This document shows positions 8,271 through 18,496 of a DNA stretch of 64,000 nucleotides, piece after piece. The notes beneath the pieces were generated by a model that was not told the DNA's origin, did not search any database, and was given only the letters and a program-made list of their open reading frames with translations. This DNA comes from Streptomyces sp. Ag109_O5-10 (GTDB taxonomy: Bacteria; Actinomycetota; Actinomycetes; Streptomycetales; Streptomycetaceae), in NCBI RefSeq assembly GCF_900105755.1, contig NZ_FNTQ01000001.1:3348001-3412000 (forward strand). Reading direction: 5' to 3'. Within the stretch, counting starts at the first letter, position 1. Each line of letters begins with the position of its first letter. The position numbers and the translations under genes are program-made.

Positions 8271-9074
8271 TCACCGCGGCCCCGGCGGGCGGGGGAAGAA
8301 GCCGCTGGTGCGCGCCGCGTACGCGGCGTAGCCCGGCCGGTCGGCCATGTGCCGTTCCAGCAGCCGTTTTCCGCTGCCTTTGGTCAGCAGCAGGCTCATC
8401 ACCACCGGGGAGACGACGGACACGGCGGCGGCCTCCGGAGCGTCGCAGGTGAGCAGGAACAGGCCCCACCAGACGCAGAAGTCGCCGAAGTAGTTGGGGT
8501 GCCGGGTCCACGACCACAGACCCCGGTCCATGATTCTTCCCCTGTTGACGGGGTCGGCCTTGAAGCGGGCGAGCTGGGCATCCCCCACCGCCTCGAAGCC
8601 GGCACCGAGCGCCCACAGGCCGACGCCGGCCAAGGTGAGGGCCGAGGGCGGGCCGCTCACGTACTGCGCGGCCTGGACGGGCAGGGACACCAGCCACACC
8701 AGGGCGCCCTGCAGCAGATAGACCATCCGCAGGGCGTACGCGTTCCGGTTGCCCGGTGCCTTCGCGAGCATCGCCTCGTAGCGCGGATCCTCGCCGTGGC
8801 CGCGTCCCCGGCGGGCGATATGTACCGCCAGCCGCAGCCCCCAGACCGCCGTCAGCGCGGTCACCAGCAGCCGCCGTACGAGATCGCCCTCCTCGGCGGA
8901 CGCGCCGAGGCTGACGACGGCGACCGCGGTGAAGCCGATGCCCCAGGCGACGTCCACGATCCGGTGGAGGCCGGTACGCACCGCGACGGCGAAGGTGACC
9001 AGCATGACCGCGAGGGCCGCCGCGGCGGCCCAGGCGAGGTTGAGCGCGAACGCGCCCCAGGGAAACCCGTTCAC
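8271..9074 (-). CDS. DUF1295 membrane protein (steroid 5-alpha-reductase-like)
   Basis: 267 residues, last gene of the five-gene lipid operon. About six hydrophobic segments are visible. The C-terminal motif GLWSWTRHPNYFGDF (around residues 190-205) is the hallmark of DUF1295/ICMT-type membrane enzymes related to steroid 5-alpha reductases and isoprenylcysteine methyltransferases. A reductase step on a lipid is the likely role. The GTG start overlaps the stop of the upstream methyltransferase (GTGA). It is the counterpart of M. tuberculosis Rv0446c by domain and position (from memory). Confidence 0.85.
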   Translation of the reverse strand: MNGFPWGAFALNLAWAAAAALAVMLVTFAVAVRTGLHRIVDVAWGIGFTAVAVVSLGASAEEGDLVRRLLVTALTAVWGLRLAVHIARRGRGHGEDPRYEAMLAKAPGNRNAYALRMVYLLQGALVWLVSLPVQAAQYVSGPPSALTLAGVGLWALGAGFEAVGDAQLARFKADPVNRGRIMDRGLWSWTRHPNYFGDFCVWWGLFLLTCDAPEAAAVSVVSPVVMSLLLTKGSGKRLLERHMADRPGYAAYAARTSGFFPRPPGPR

Positions 9075-10384
9075 GGCCGCTCCAGCCCCTCGTACCACTG
9101 ACGCGTGGCCAGCGGCATGCCGCTGTCGCCGCCGGGGCCCGGCCGTACGCCCAGGATCTGGTCGACGCCCATCCGCCCCTCCTCGAAGGCGAGCGCCCCG
9201 CCGACCAGGTAGAGCCGCCACACCCGCGCGGTCTCCTCCCCCACCAGCCGGACGAACGCCTCCCAGCGCTCTTCCAGGGTGTGGTGCCAGGCGCCGACGG
9301 TGCGGACGTAGTGCTCGCGCAGGGACTCGGTGTGCCTGACCTCCAGTCCCGCCCCCTCCAGCAGGGCCACGGTGTGTCCGAGTGGGCGCATGTGCATGTC
9401 GGGGGCGATGTACGCCTCGATGAAGGGGCCGCCACCGGGGGCGCCCGGGCCGCGGGACATCTGCTGCACCAGGACGCGTCCGCAGGGCCGGACGAGGCGG
9501 TGCAGTGCGGCGGCGAACCCGGGGTACTCGGCGTCGCCGACATGCTCGCCCATCTCGATGGTGGAGACGGCGTCGAATCCGCCGCCCTCGATGTCCCGGT
9601 AGTCCTGGCACACCACCTCCACCCGCTCGGCGAGCCCCCGCTCGCGCACCCGCTCGCGCACGTACGCCGCCTGCTCCCGGGCCAGCGTCACAGCGGTGAC
9701 CTGGACCCCGTGCCGTTCGGCCGCGTGCAGGGTGAGCGAGCCCCAGCCGCACCCGATGTCCAGCAGCCGCGCGCCGCGCTTCAGGGCCAGCTTGCGGCAG
9801 ATCAGCTCCAGCTTGGCCCGCTGGGCGTCGGCGGGGCCGAAGCCCTCGTCGTCGCGTGTCCAGTAGCCGCAGGAGTAGGCCATGGTCTCGTCGAGGAGGA
9901 GGCCGTAGAAGTCGTTGGACAGGTCGTAGTGGTGGCTGATGGCGGCCCGGTCACGGGACCGGCTGTGCAGGCCGCCGCGCAGCCGCGCCTGGGAGGCGGG
10001 GGCGGCCGGGCGGGGCCCGAGCACACCGAGCCGCGCGGCGGTGGCGAGGGCGCGGGCCGTGTCGGCGGGGCCGAGGCGGGGCGGCCGCAGCCCGCCCTCG
10101 CGCTGGGCCGCCCACACCGCCCGCAGGCCCTGCCCGAGGTCGCCCTCGATGTCGAGTTCGCCGGTGACGTACGCCTGCGCGAGACCCAGCTCTCCGGGCT
10201 GCCACAGCAGTCGGCGCAGTGCGCGCCGGGAGCGCATCACGACGACCGGCGCGTCGGCCGGGCCGGTCTCACTGCCGTCCCAGGCTCGCAGGCGTACCGG
10301 CAGGGGTCCGCCGAGCATGTCCTCGGCGAGGGCGGCGAGCCGGTGGGCGGCACCTGCGGCCCTGCTGGGGGCGGTCGTGCTCAT
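9071..10384 (-). CDS. Cyclopropane-fatty-acid-synthase-like SAM methyltransferase
   Basis: 437 residues. An N-terminal sterol-carrier-like lobe is followed by the family motif ISHHYDLSNDFYGLLLD and the SAM-binding loop LLDIGCGWGSL at about residues 204-214. Later blocks EMGEHVG and HMRPLGHTVALLEGAGLEV also fit the CFA/mycolic methyltransferase family, which adds methylene or methyl groups to unsaturated phospholipid acyl chains. ATG start; four-base overlaps on both sides show tight coupling. It differs from its upstream paralogue in the residues around the acyl site, so the two may act on different substrates or in sequence. Confidence 0.88.
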   Translation of the reverse strand: MSTTAPSRAAGAAHRLAALAEDMLGGPLPVRLRAWDGSETGPADAPVVVMRSRRALRRLLWQPGELGLAQAYVTGELDIEGDLGQGLRAVWAAQREGGLRPPRLGPADTARALATAARLGVLGPRPAAPASQARLRGGLHSRSRDRAAISHHYDLSNDFYGLLLDETMAYSCGYWTRDDEGFGPADAQRAKLELICRKLALKRGARLLDIGCGWGSLTLHAAERHGVQVTAVTLAREQAAYVRERVRERGLAERVEVVCQDYRDIEGGGFDAVSTIEMGEHVGDAEYPGFAAALHRLVRPCGRVLVQQMSRGPGAPGGGPFIEAYIAPDMHMRPLGHTVALLEGAGLEVRHTESLREHYVRTVGAWHHTLEERWEAFVRLVGEETARVWRLYLVGGALAFEEGRMGVDQILGVRPGPGGDSGMPLATRQWYEGLERP

Positions 10385-11727
10385 CGAGCGGGGTTCTCCT
10401 TCGTGAAGAGGTACTGCTGGACGTCGAGGTAGCCGGCCCGGAACCCGGCCTCGGAGTAGGCCAGGTAGAAGGTCCACAGGCGGCGGAAGGTCTCGTCGAA
10501 GCCCAGCGCCTCGACCTCCTCCGCGCGTTCGGTGAAGCGCTCCCGCCACAGCCGCAGGGTCTCGGCGTAGTGAGCGCCGAACGCGTCTCGGCGGGCCAGG
10601 CCGAGGCGGGTGTGGTCGCGGACGGTCTCCTCGATCGCGCGCGTCGAGGGGATGAGGCCGCCGGGAAAGACGTACTTGTGGATCCAGGTGAAGGTGTCCC
10701 GGCTGGCGAGCATCCGCTCGTGCGGCATGGTGATGGCCTGGAGAGCGACCCGGCCGCCCGGTGCCAGCCGTTCGTCGAGCGTGCGGAAGTAAGCGGGCCA
10801 GAACTCGGCGCCCACCGCCTCCATCATCTCCACGCTGACCACGGCGTCGTACGTGCCGCGTGCTTCGCGGTAGTCGCACAGCTCGATCGAGACCCGGTCG
10901 TCGAGCCCCGCCGCGCGAACCCGCTCCAGGGCGAGGGCGCGCTGCTCGCGGGAGAGGGTGAGCGAGGTGACGCGGGCTCCGCGGGCGGCGGCCCGCAGGG
11001 CGAGTTCGCCCCAGCCGGTGCCGATCTCCAGCAGCCGGGTGCCGTGGCCGACGTCGGCCAGGTCGAGCAGCCGGTCGATCTTGCGGTGCTGGGCCGCGGC
11101 GAGCCGGTCCCGGCTCGCGGGAAAGCCGCGGAAGACGGCCGAGGAGTAGGTCAGCGTGTCGTCGAGGAAGAGGGCGAACAGGTCGTTGGACAGGTCGTAG
11201 TGGCGGCTGATGTTGGAGCGGGAGCCGTCGGGGGTGTTGCGCTCGTCGTGCGGGTGGCGCAGCGCCCACAGGCGGCGCAGCCGCTGGAGCCGGGCCGGGA
11301 CCAGGTCGGCGGCGTGCGCGGCGAGCACGGTCAGGACGGCGACCGGGTCGGGGGCGTCCCACTCTCCGGCCATGTAGGACTCACCGAACCCGACCAGCCC
11401 GCCGGTGCCGACGCGGGCGTGGAAGGCGGCCGGATCGTGTACGTCCAGCAGCGGGCCACCCAGCCCCAGGGTGTCCCCGCCGGCGAACCGGACCCGCACC
11501 GGCAGCCCGCGCAGGGCTCCGCGTACGACGGCTTCGGTCGCCTTCCGGCGCGGCCACGACGTCCGTGGCACCGCGGCGACGTCCGGCCAGCGGATGGGGT
11601 TCACAGCGGTGGGTGGGGAAGCGGGGTGCACGGAGACGGACCCGGGGTCCGCGGCGGCGTCCTCGGAGCCGGGGTTCTCCGCGACGGCGGGCTCGGGGGC
11701 GGCGGGGCGGGCGTCGGCTGTCCTCAT
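10381..11727 (-). CDS. Cyclopropane-fatty-acyl-phospholipid synthase family protein (UfaA1-like)
   Basis: 448 residues. The first ~40 residues are Pro/Ala-rich. Motif ISRHYDLSNDLFALFLDD and the SAM loop LLEIGTGWGEL (about residue 228) define the family. EMMEAVG, FTWIHKYVFPGG and the end motif YSEAGFRAGYLDVQQY match the long, well-conserved CFA synthase type. By order it corresponds to M. tuberculosis ufaA1 (Rv0447c), between the DUF1365 and DUF1295 genes. Overlaps both neighbours by four bases. Confidence 0.9.
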   Translation of the reverse strand: MRTADARPAAPEPAVAENPGSEDAAADPGSVSVHPASPPTAVNPIRWPDVAAVPRTSWPRRKATEAVVRGALRGLPVRVRFAGGDTLGLGGPLLDVHDPAAFHARVGTGGLVGFGESYMAGEWDAPDPVAVLTVLAAHAADLVPARLQRLRRLWALRHPHDERNTPDGSRSNISRHYDLSNDLFALFLDDTLTYSSAVFRGFPASRDRLAAAQHRKIDRLLDLADVGHGTRLLEIGTGWGELALRAAARGARVTSLTLSREQRALALERVRAAGLDDRVSIELCDYREARGTYDAVVSVEMMEAVGAEFWPAYFRTLDERLAPGGRVALQAITMPHERMLASRDTFTWIHKYVFPGGLIPSTRAIEETVRDHTRLGLARRDAFGAHYAETLRLWRERFTERAEEVEALGFDETFRRLWTFYLAYSEAGFRAGYLDVQQYLFTKENPAR

Positions 11728-12458
11728 GTCGCTTTCTCCGGGGTGCGGTGGTTGTCGGGGCGGGGCTGGACGGGCAGTCCCCGCAGGTAGAGGCGTATGC
11801 CGTGGGCGCGGATCGCGGCCGACACGGCGAGGGTGGACCAGGGGTGGCGCAGCGCCTGCCGCAGCAGTGCGGAGGCGGTCGCCTCCCTGCGGTGGCCGCG
11901 TACCGTCGCGGTGAAGGCCCGTCCGCCCTGCCGGTCCAGGTGCACGGTGAGATCGAGCCGCTCGCCGGGGCGGGGCAGCCGCATGCGGTAGTGGCCGTCG
12001 ACCGGGAAGAACGGCGAGACGTAGAACTCCTTCTCGGTGCGCGCGCTCCCGGTCGCGTCCGGGGTCAGCAGGTAGGCGTGCCGGCCGCCGTACGTGTTGT
12101 GCACCTCGGCGACCACGCAGCGCGGCTCGCCGTCGCGGCCGAGGCACCAGTACAGGGTCAGGGGATTGAAGACGTACCCGAACACCCGGGCGTGGGTGAG
12201 CATCAGCACGCGTCCGCCGTCCAGCGACACACCGCGCGCGGCGAGGAAGTCGTCGAGGCCGGCACGGATCGAGGGCCGGTCGCCGGTGAAGTGGTCGCGG
12301 GGGTCGAAGCGGGCGAGCGCCCGCAGCGGGCGCGGGAGCGCGGGCAGGCGGTCGGGGTCGACGAGCCACAGGTACGTGCGGTGGCGCAGCACGTACCGCC
12401 GGGGACCGGTGCGCGCATGCGCCACGGTGCACGGATAGAGGGCGGGTACGGCCGTCAC
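11724..12458 (-). CDS. DUF1365 family protein
   Basis: 244 residues. Conserved blocks HARVFGYVFNPLTLYWC, VVAEVHNTYGGRHAYLL and EKEFYVSPFFPVDGHYRMR are diagnostic of DUF1365. The biochemical role is unknown, but the family is almost always beside a CFA-like methyltransferase and an FAD amine oxidase, so it should act in the same lipid modification. The GTG start overlaps the FAD gene's stop region (12455-12458). It corresponds to Rv0448c of M. tuberculosis by domain and order (from memory). Confidence 0.88.
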   Translation of the reverse strand: MTAVPALYPCTVAHARTGPRRYVLRHRTYLWLVDPDRLPALPRPLRALARFDPRDHFTGDRPSIRAGLDDFLAARGVSLDGGRVLMLTHARVFGYVFNPLTLYWCLGRDGEPRCVVAEVHNTYGGRHAYLLTPDATGSARTEKEFYVSPFFPVDGHYRMRLPRPGERLDLTVHLDRQGGRAFTATVRGHRREATASALLRQALRHPWSTLAVSAAIRAHGIRLYLRGLPVQPRPDNHRTPEKAT

Positions 12459-13768
12459 CACCGCGCTCCCAGCGCCGCGGCGGCCTCGGCTCCCGAGCGG
12501 CAGCCGTCCTCGTGGAAGCCCCAGCCGTGGTAGGCGCCGGCGAACGCACAGACGGGGCTGGTCAGTTCGGGCAGCCGCCGCTGCGCGGCCACCGACTCGG
12601 GGGTGTAGACGGGGTGCTCGTAGACCATGCGGGCCAGTACCCGGCGCGGATCGACGCGGTCCTCGCCGCCCAGGGTGACCACGAACGTCTCGGCGGCGTC
12701 GAGGTGTTGGAGCCGGTTCATGTCGTAGCTGACCCGTACCCGGTCGGCGCCGGCCGCGCACGAGGGCATCAGGTAGTTCCAGGAGGCACGGGCTCCGGTG
12801 GCGCGCGGCAGCAGCCCTGTGTCGGTGTGCAGGAGGGTGGCGTTGCGCGAGTAGCGGAACGCGCTCAGCACCTCGCGCTCCGGTGCGGTCGGGTCGGCCA
12901 GCAGCCGCAGGGCCTGGTCCGGGTGGACGGCGATCACGACGTCGTCGTACGACTCGGTCGTGCCGTCCTCGGCGGTGATCTCGGCCCCGTCGGCGTGGCG
13001 CCGTACAGCCCGTACCGGCGTTCCGGTGCGGACCTCGGGGATCTGCTTGGCGATCCGGTCGACGTACGCGTGCGAGCCGCCGCTGACCGTGCGCCACACC
13101 GGTGAGCCGCTCACCGAGAGCATCGCGTGGTGGTCCAGGAACCTGAACAGGTAGGCGGCCGGGTAGCGCTGGGCGGTGGCTGCGTCGCAGGACCAGACGG
13201 CCGACACGACCGGTGTCATGAAGTGGGAGCGGAAGTAGGCGGAGAAACCCTCACGGTCCAGGAACTCGCCCAGAGTGAGCGCGTCCTGGCCGCCCTGTGC
13301 CAGCAGCCGCCGGGCCGCACGGTGGAAGGCCGGCACCTCCGACAGCAGCCGGAGATAGCGGCCGCGCAGCAGGTTGCGGGGCTGGGCGAAGAGTCCGGCC
13401 GGGCCGCGCGCGCCGGCGTATTCGAGGCCGCATCCCTCGCACCGCACGGACATGCTCATCTCCGACTCCTGCGTGGCGACGCCGAGTTCGTCGAAGAGCC
13501 GCAGCAGGTTCGGGTAGGTGCGGCGGTTGTGCACGATGAACCCGGAATCGACGCGGTGCACCCGGCCGTCGTGGGGCGAGAGGAGCTCGTGCGTGTGCGC
13601 GTGGCCGCCGAGCCGGTCGTCGGCCTCGTACAAGGTGACGTGACGGCTTCGGCCCAGGATGTACGCGGCGGTCAGCCCCGCCACCCCGGAACCCACCACG
13701 GCCGTCCGGCGCCGGGGCCCGGCCCGCCCCTCCGCGCCCTGCCCGGCACCCGTCGACGTCCGCTCCAT
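12455..13768 (-). CDS. FAD-dependent amine oxidase-fold oxidoreductase (desaturase/isomerase-like), first gene of lipid operon
   Basis: 437 residues. The FAD dinucleotide motif AVVGSGVAGLTAAYILG lies near residue 22, followed by LYEADDRLGGHAHT and GFIVHNRRTYPNLLRLFDELG. The C-terminal GxYHGWGFHEDG block (AGAYHGWGFHEDG) closes the FAD site. These NAD(P)/FAD proteins resemble phytoene-desaturase-type enzymes. GGGAGGAAG lies just before the ATG. A SigK-type promoter 39 bases upstream would give a ~30-nt leader. Equivalent to Rv0449c by order. Confidence 0.9.
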   Translation of the reverse strand: MERTSTGAGQGAEGRAGPRRRTAVVGSGVAGLTAAYILGRSRHVTLYEADDRLGGHAHTHELLSPHDGRVHRVDSGFIVHNRRTYPNLLRLFDELGVATQESEMSMSVRCEGCGLEYAGARGPAGLFAQPRNLLRGRYLRLLSEVPAFHRAARRLLAQGGQDALTLGEFLDREGFSAYFRSHFMTPVVSAVWSCDAATAQRYPAAYLFRFLDHHAMLSVSGSPVWRTVSGGSHAYVDRIAKQIPEVRTGTPVRAVRRHADGAEITAEDGTTESYDDVVIAVHPDQALRLLADPTAPEREVLSAFRYSRNATLLHTDTGLLPRATGARASWNYLMPSCAAGADRVRVSYDMNRLQHLDAAETFVVTLGGEDRVDPRRVLARMVYEHPVYTPESVAAQRRLPELTSPVCAFAGAYHGWGFHEDGCRSGAEAAAALGARW

Positions 13769-13806
13769 CGCTTCCTCCCGCCCTTGGTGATCAGGGGTCC
13801 GCGCGT

Positions 13807-13835
13807 AATCCGGAGCAGCTCGGGCGGTGGATTGG
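13807..13835 (-). promoter_or_regulatory. Proposed SigK promoter of the lipid-modification operon
   Basis: Minus strand: CCAATCC (13835-13829), 16 bases, CGGATT (13812-13807), then ACG as at the sigK promoter. Expected transcription start near 13800, about 32 bases before the ATG at 13768. Confidence 0.75.
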
Positions 13836-14429
13836 TGGATCGGCCGCAGTGCCGCGCGTTCGGCGCGGTGGCGGTGCCGCCATCCGTTCCCCGCGCGGCC
13901 CTCGCGGGGAGCGAACGCCGAGGGCGGCCATCTGCCTCCGGTTTCGGACATGTCCCGACGACCACTCGGGTTCGCTCACGAGACCACGCGACCGGAGTGG
14001 ACCGGGCGTCGACGAGAAACTTGCGCGCAGGTCGGATCCGCGCACACGCAGAGCAACCGCGGAAGCCTGAAGGGGATGGTCGGCGGCACAGCAGTCCGAC
14101 TACAGCGCTTCACGTTCCACACGGGACGGGAGCAATCCGGAACCGGGTTCGTGCGGGAGACCGCCGCCGGTGCGCCGCTCAGAAAATCTCGGGAGCACAG
14201 CTGTCGATGTGCCGGCAGCCCGGACCTCTCACGGAGGGAAGCGGGCGGCCTGGGCGCCCTCCAGAACCGGTAGAGCCAATATCGGCAAGCCGACGCCCGG
14301 GCCGGACACCTTCGCCACTCCCGCACGAGACGTCAAACCTCCGCCCCCGCCACCTCGGCCGAATGCCGCGGCAAGCCGGCACGTGCCCTCTCCGCAATCC
14401 CAGCCCGGATCCAGCGCCATACATGTTCA
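13836..14429. other. Intergenic stretch without a recognisable gene
   Basis: About 590 bases between the lipid operon promoter and the ychF terminator. Open frames on both strands lack ribosome sites, family motifs and consistent codon bias. Nothing supportable seen. Confidence 0.5.
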
Positions 14430-14457
14430 GGGGCCTGACCCCGAAGAGTCAGACCCC
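14430..14457 (-). terminator. Hairpin terminator downstream of ychF
   Basis: GGGGCCTGAC (14430-14439) pairs with GTCAGACCCC (14448-14457) over an 8-nt loop, one G-U type mismatch. It lies 50 bases past the ychF stop on the minus strand. Confidence 0.55.
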
Positions 14458-14506
14458 CATTGACCTGAATGTTCGCCAGATCGGCGAAGTGGTGCTCAGC
14501 CGCCCA

Positions 14507-15595
<1,089 letters not shown>

Positions 15596-15792
15596 GTTGC
15601 GACTTCCCGTAGTGAGTGGGTGAGTGAGCCGGGGGGCTGCCAGTGCCGGCGGGCCGGCCGATCCACCAGTTTACGGGGTTCGGGGCACCCTGCCGGCGGC
15701 CGCGTCGAACACCTGGCCAAGGGCCGCTCTTCGGCTTGGTTTCGGCGTGTCTGGGCTGCGACTGGGCACATAAACAGACCTAGGTTGGTCCG

Positions 15793-16344
15793 GTGGAGCA
15801 TCACAGGACCCGACCCCGACAGCCCGGACCGCGTCGAGGCGGCCCCCGTCCGCCGCTGCCTCCGCAGGGGAGACCGCGGCCGGGGACGGCAGGCCGCCGG
15901 CCCACTCCGGGAAGGTCGCGTCCGGCACCGGTGACGCAGCCCGCGCGGCTGCCGAACCCACGGCTCACGGGGCTCGGCTGCGGCCTCTTCTGCATGGCCG
16001 CGATGCTCGCGCTCGGCTTCCTGGACGACCTGCTCCTCGGGGCGTCCCTGACCGCGTACGGCGTGCTCTGCCTGCCGGTGTCCGCGCTGACCGCGCTGTG
16101 GGTGCGCGGGGGTGATCTGCTGACCGCCCCCGTCGTCATCCCGATCGCCTTCGCCGTCGGACTGACGGCCGTCGCCGACGACGGCGGCGGCGGCTTCCTG
16201 GGCGCGGTGATGGGCCTGGTGACGGGCCTGTCCACACAGGCCGGCTGGCTCTACGGCGGGACGCTGATCGCCGGGGTGATCGTCGTCGTCCGCCGGATCC
16301 GGATGATCCGGGCGGCCCGGACGGTCCGGCGCCGCCGGACCTGA
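15793..16344 (+). CDS. DUF6542-type membrane protein
   Basis: 183 residues from a GTG. The first ~50 residues are rich in Pro, Arg and Gly. Four hydrophobic segments follow (for example GLGCGLFCMAAMLALGFL and PVVIPIAFAVGLTAVA) and the C-terminus is Arg-rich (MIRAARTVRRRRT), suggesting a cytoplasmic tail. Streptomyces commonly keep this gene next to ychF. No function can be assigned. A start further inside, nearer the first membrane segment, is possible. Confidence 0.75.
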   Translation: MEHHRTRPRQPGPRRGGPRPPLPPQGRPRPGTAGRRPTPGRSRPAPVTQPARLPNPRLTGLGCGLFCMAAMLALGFLDDLLLGASLTAYGVLCLPVSALTALWVRGGDLLTAPVVIPIAFAVGLTAVADDGGGGFLGAVMGLVTGLSTQAGWLYGGTLIAGVIVVVRRIRMIRAARTVRRRRT

Positions 16345-16384
16345 CCCCGGCCGACGGGCCGGGCCGGGGTCATGGGCGGGCCGG

Positions 16385-17134
16385 CTACTTGGCGTGGTGC
16401 GTCGCGCGCATCGCCGCGCCCACGATCCCGGCGTTGTTCTGCAGCTGGGCCGGGACGATCTCGGCCTTGATGCCCTCGATGTACGGCAGGAACTTGTCGG
16501 CCTTGCGGCTCACCCCGCCGCCGATGATGAACAGGTTCGGGGTGAAGAGCATCTCGACGTGGGCCAGGTACTTGGTGACCCGGCGCGCCCAGTGCTCCCA
16601 GTTCAGCTCCTCGTCCTCCTTGGCCTTGCTGGAGGCCTTCTTCTCCGCGTCGTGGCCGCCCAGCTCCAGGTGGCCGAGCTCGGTGTTGGGGACCAGCTCG
16701 CCGTCCACGAACAGGGCGCTGCCGATGCCGGTACCGAAGGTGAGCAGGAGGACGACGCCCTTGCGGTCCCGGCCGGCGCCGAACTCCATCTCGGCCACGC
16801 CCGCCGCGTCCGCGTCGTTGACCACGGTCACCGGGAGACCGCCGAGCCGCTCGCTGAACAGCTTGCGCGCGTCGGTGTCGATCCAGCTCTTGTCGACGTT
16901 CGCCGCCGTACGGATGTGAGTGCCGTCGGTGATCACCCCGGGGAAGGTGAGCCCGACCGGGCCGCTCCACCCGAAGTGGTCGACGACCTGCTTGACCCCG
17001 TCGGCGACGCTGTCCGGCGTCGCCGGGTGCGGGGTGAGCACCTTGTACCGCTCCTGAGCCAGGTCGCCCTTGTCCAGGTCCACGGGAGCGCCCTTGATCC
17101 CGGAACCACCGATGTCCACGCCGAAGATCTGCAT
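16385..17134 (-). CDS. ppgK: Polyphosphate glucokinase
   Basis: 249 residues, ROK-family kinase that phosphorylates glucose using polyphosphate or ATP. The N-terminal phosphate loop FGVDIGGSGIKG, LTFPGVI, the catalytic NDADAAG loop and LTFGTGIGSALF are all present in order. Length matches the family. Soluble. ATG start; downstream of ispH on the same strand with a 76-base gap, so possibly independent. Confidence 0.95.
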   Translation of the reverse strand: MQIFGVDIGGSGIKGAPVDLDKGDLAQERYKVLTPHPATPDSVADGVKQVVDHFGWSGPVGLTFPGVITDGTHIRTAANVDKSWIDTDARKLFSERLGGLPVTVVNDADAAGVAEMEFGAGRDRKGVVLLLTFGTGIGSALFVDGELVPNTELGHLELGGHDAEKKASSKAKEDEELNWEHWARRVTKYLAHVEMLFTPNLFIIGGGVSRKADKFLPYIEGIKAEIVPAQLQNNAGIVGAAMRATHHAK

Positions 17135-17210
17135 GGCTCCACGTTACGTCGTACGACTGACAGTCACGACGTCGGACGGGTCCGCGATCACACAGTCGTA
17201 CGGACGGTGG

Positions 17211-18224
17211 TCACGCGCCGGCGCCGGTGCCGCCGCGCTCGGCGACCAGGGTGGCCGCCTCTTCGCGCAGGTCACGGCGGAGTTCCTTGGGGAGCGAGAA
17301 GGTGATGGACTCCTCGGCCGCCTTGACGATCTCGACATCGCCGTAGCCGCGCTCGGCGAGCCACTCCAGGACCTGCTCGACCAGCACCTCGGGCACGGAG
17401 GCGCCGGAGGTGACACCGACGGTCGTCACGCCCTCCAGCCAGGCCTCGTCGATCTCGTCCGCGAAGTCGACCAGGTAGGCCGCGCGGGAACCGGCCAGCT
17501 TGGCGACCTCGACCAGCCGCTTGGAGTTGGAGGAGTTGCGGGAGCCGACCACGATGACCAGCTCGGCCTCGGCGCCCATCTGCTTCACAGCGAGCTGGCG
17601 GTTCTGCGTGGCGTAGCAGATGTCGTCGCTGGGCGGCGAGATGAGCTGCGGGAACTTCTCCTTGAGGGCGTCGACGGTCTCCATCGTCTCGTCGACGGAG
17701 AGGGTGGTCTGGGAGAGCCAGACGACCTTGGACTCGTCGCGGACCTCGACCTTGGCGACGTCCGCCGGGCCGTCGACCAGCTGGATGTGGTCGGGGGCCT
17801 CGCCGGAGGTGCCGATGACCTCCTCGTGGCCCTCGTGGCCGATCAGGAGGATGTCGTAGTCCTCGCCCGCGAAGCGGACGGCTTCCTTGTGGACCTTGGT
17901 GACGAGCGGGCAGGTCGCGTCGATGGTGGCGAGGCGGCCGCGCTCGGCCTCCTCGTGGACGACGGGGGCGACGCCGTGCGCGGAGAACATCACGATGTTC
18001 CCCGGCGGGACCTCCTCGGTCCGCTCGACGAAGATCGCGCCCTTCTTCTCCAGGGTCTGCACGACGTACTTGTTGTGCACGATCTCGTGCCGGACATAGA
18101 TCGGGGCCCCGTACTGCTCCAGGGCCTTCTCGACGGCGATCACGGCGCGGTCCACACCCGCGCAGTAGCCACGGGGGGCGGCGAGCAGGACACGGCGGCC
18201 AGACGAAGCAGTCATGGCACCCAT
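17211..18224 (-). CDS. ispH: 4-hydroxy-3-methylbut-2-enyl diphosphate reductase (IspH/LytB)
   Basis: 337 residues from the ATG at 18224 (an alternative ATG lies at 18215). Last enzyme of the MEP isoprenoid pathway, reducing HMBPP to IPP and DMAPP with a [4Fe-4S] cluster. The three cluster cysteines are in [22 protein letters not shown] and [11 protein letters not shown]; the SGASVPE block near the end binds substrate. A longer frame upstream reaches 18398 but has no family similarity. Confidence 0.97.
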   Translation of the reverse strand: MGAMTASSGRRVLLAAPRGYCAGVDRAVIAVEKALEQYGAPIYVRHEIVHNKYVVQTLEKKGAIFVERTEEVPPGNIVMFSAHGVAPVVHEEAERGRLATIDATCPLVTKVHKEAVRFAGEDYDILLIGHEGHEEVIGTSGEAPDHIQLVDGPADVAKVEVRDESKVVWLSQTTLSVDETMETVDALKEKFPQLISPPSDDICYATQNRQLAVKQMGAEAELVIVVGSRNSSNSKRLVEVAKLAGSRAAYLVDFADEIDEAWLEGVTTVGVTSGASVPEVLVEQVLEWLAERGYGDVEIVKAAEESITFSLPKELRRDLREEAATLVAERGGTGAGA

Positions 18225-18496
18225 CGTAAGGCCGCGTTCGGGGGGTCGAAGATCGCCTCCGGGTGACGATCCCGGGGAGACTGGCGGAAGACACGGAAGA
18301 CCGGCGGGTGCGCCGCGTTCCACGACGCGGTCGACGTGTCGGCGGGGGCGCGGCCGCACGATCCCGTCGCCGCGAGCCGGGCTGGTGGTGCCGGTCATGC
18401 AGCGCCGCCGGAACCCCGCCGCGGCCTGACCGGCCTCGCCCCCGGTGTCCGGACGGGCTGGAAGGCGCTGTCGGTGCGCGCCGTTACTCTCGGCGC

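Noticed and set aside
10219..11790. 523-codon plus-strand open frame
   Set aside because: Antisense to the two CFA-like methyltransferases; composition is that of a shadow frame.
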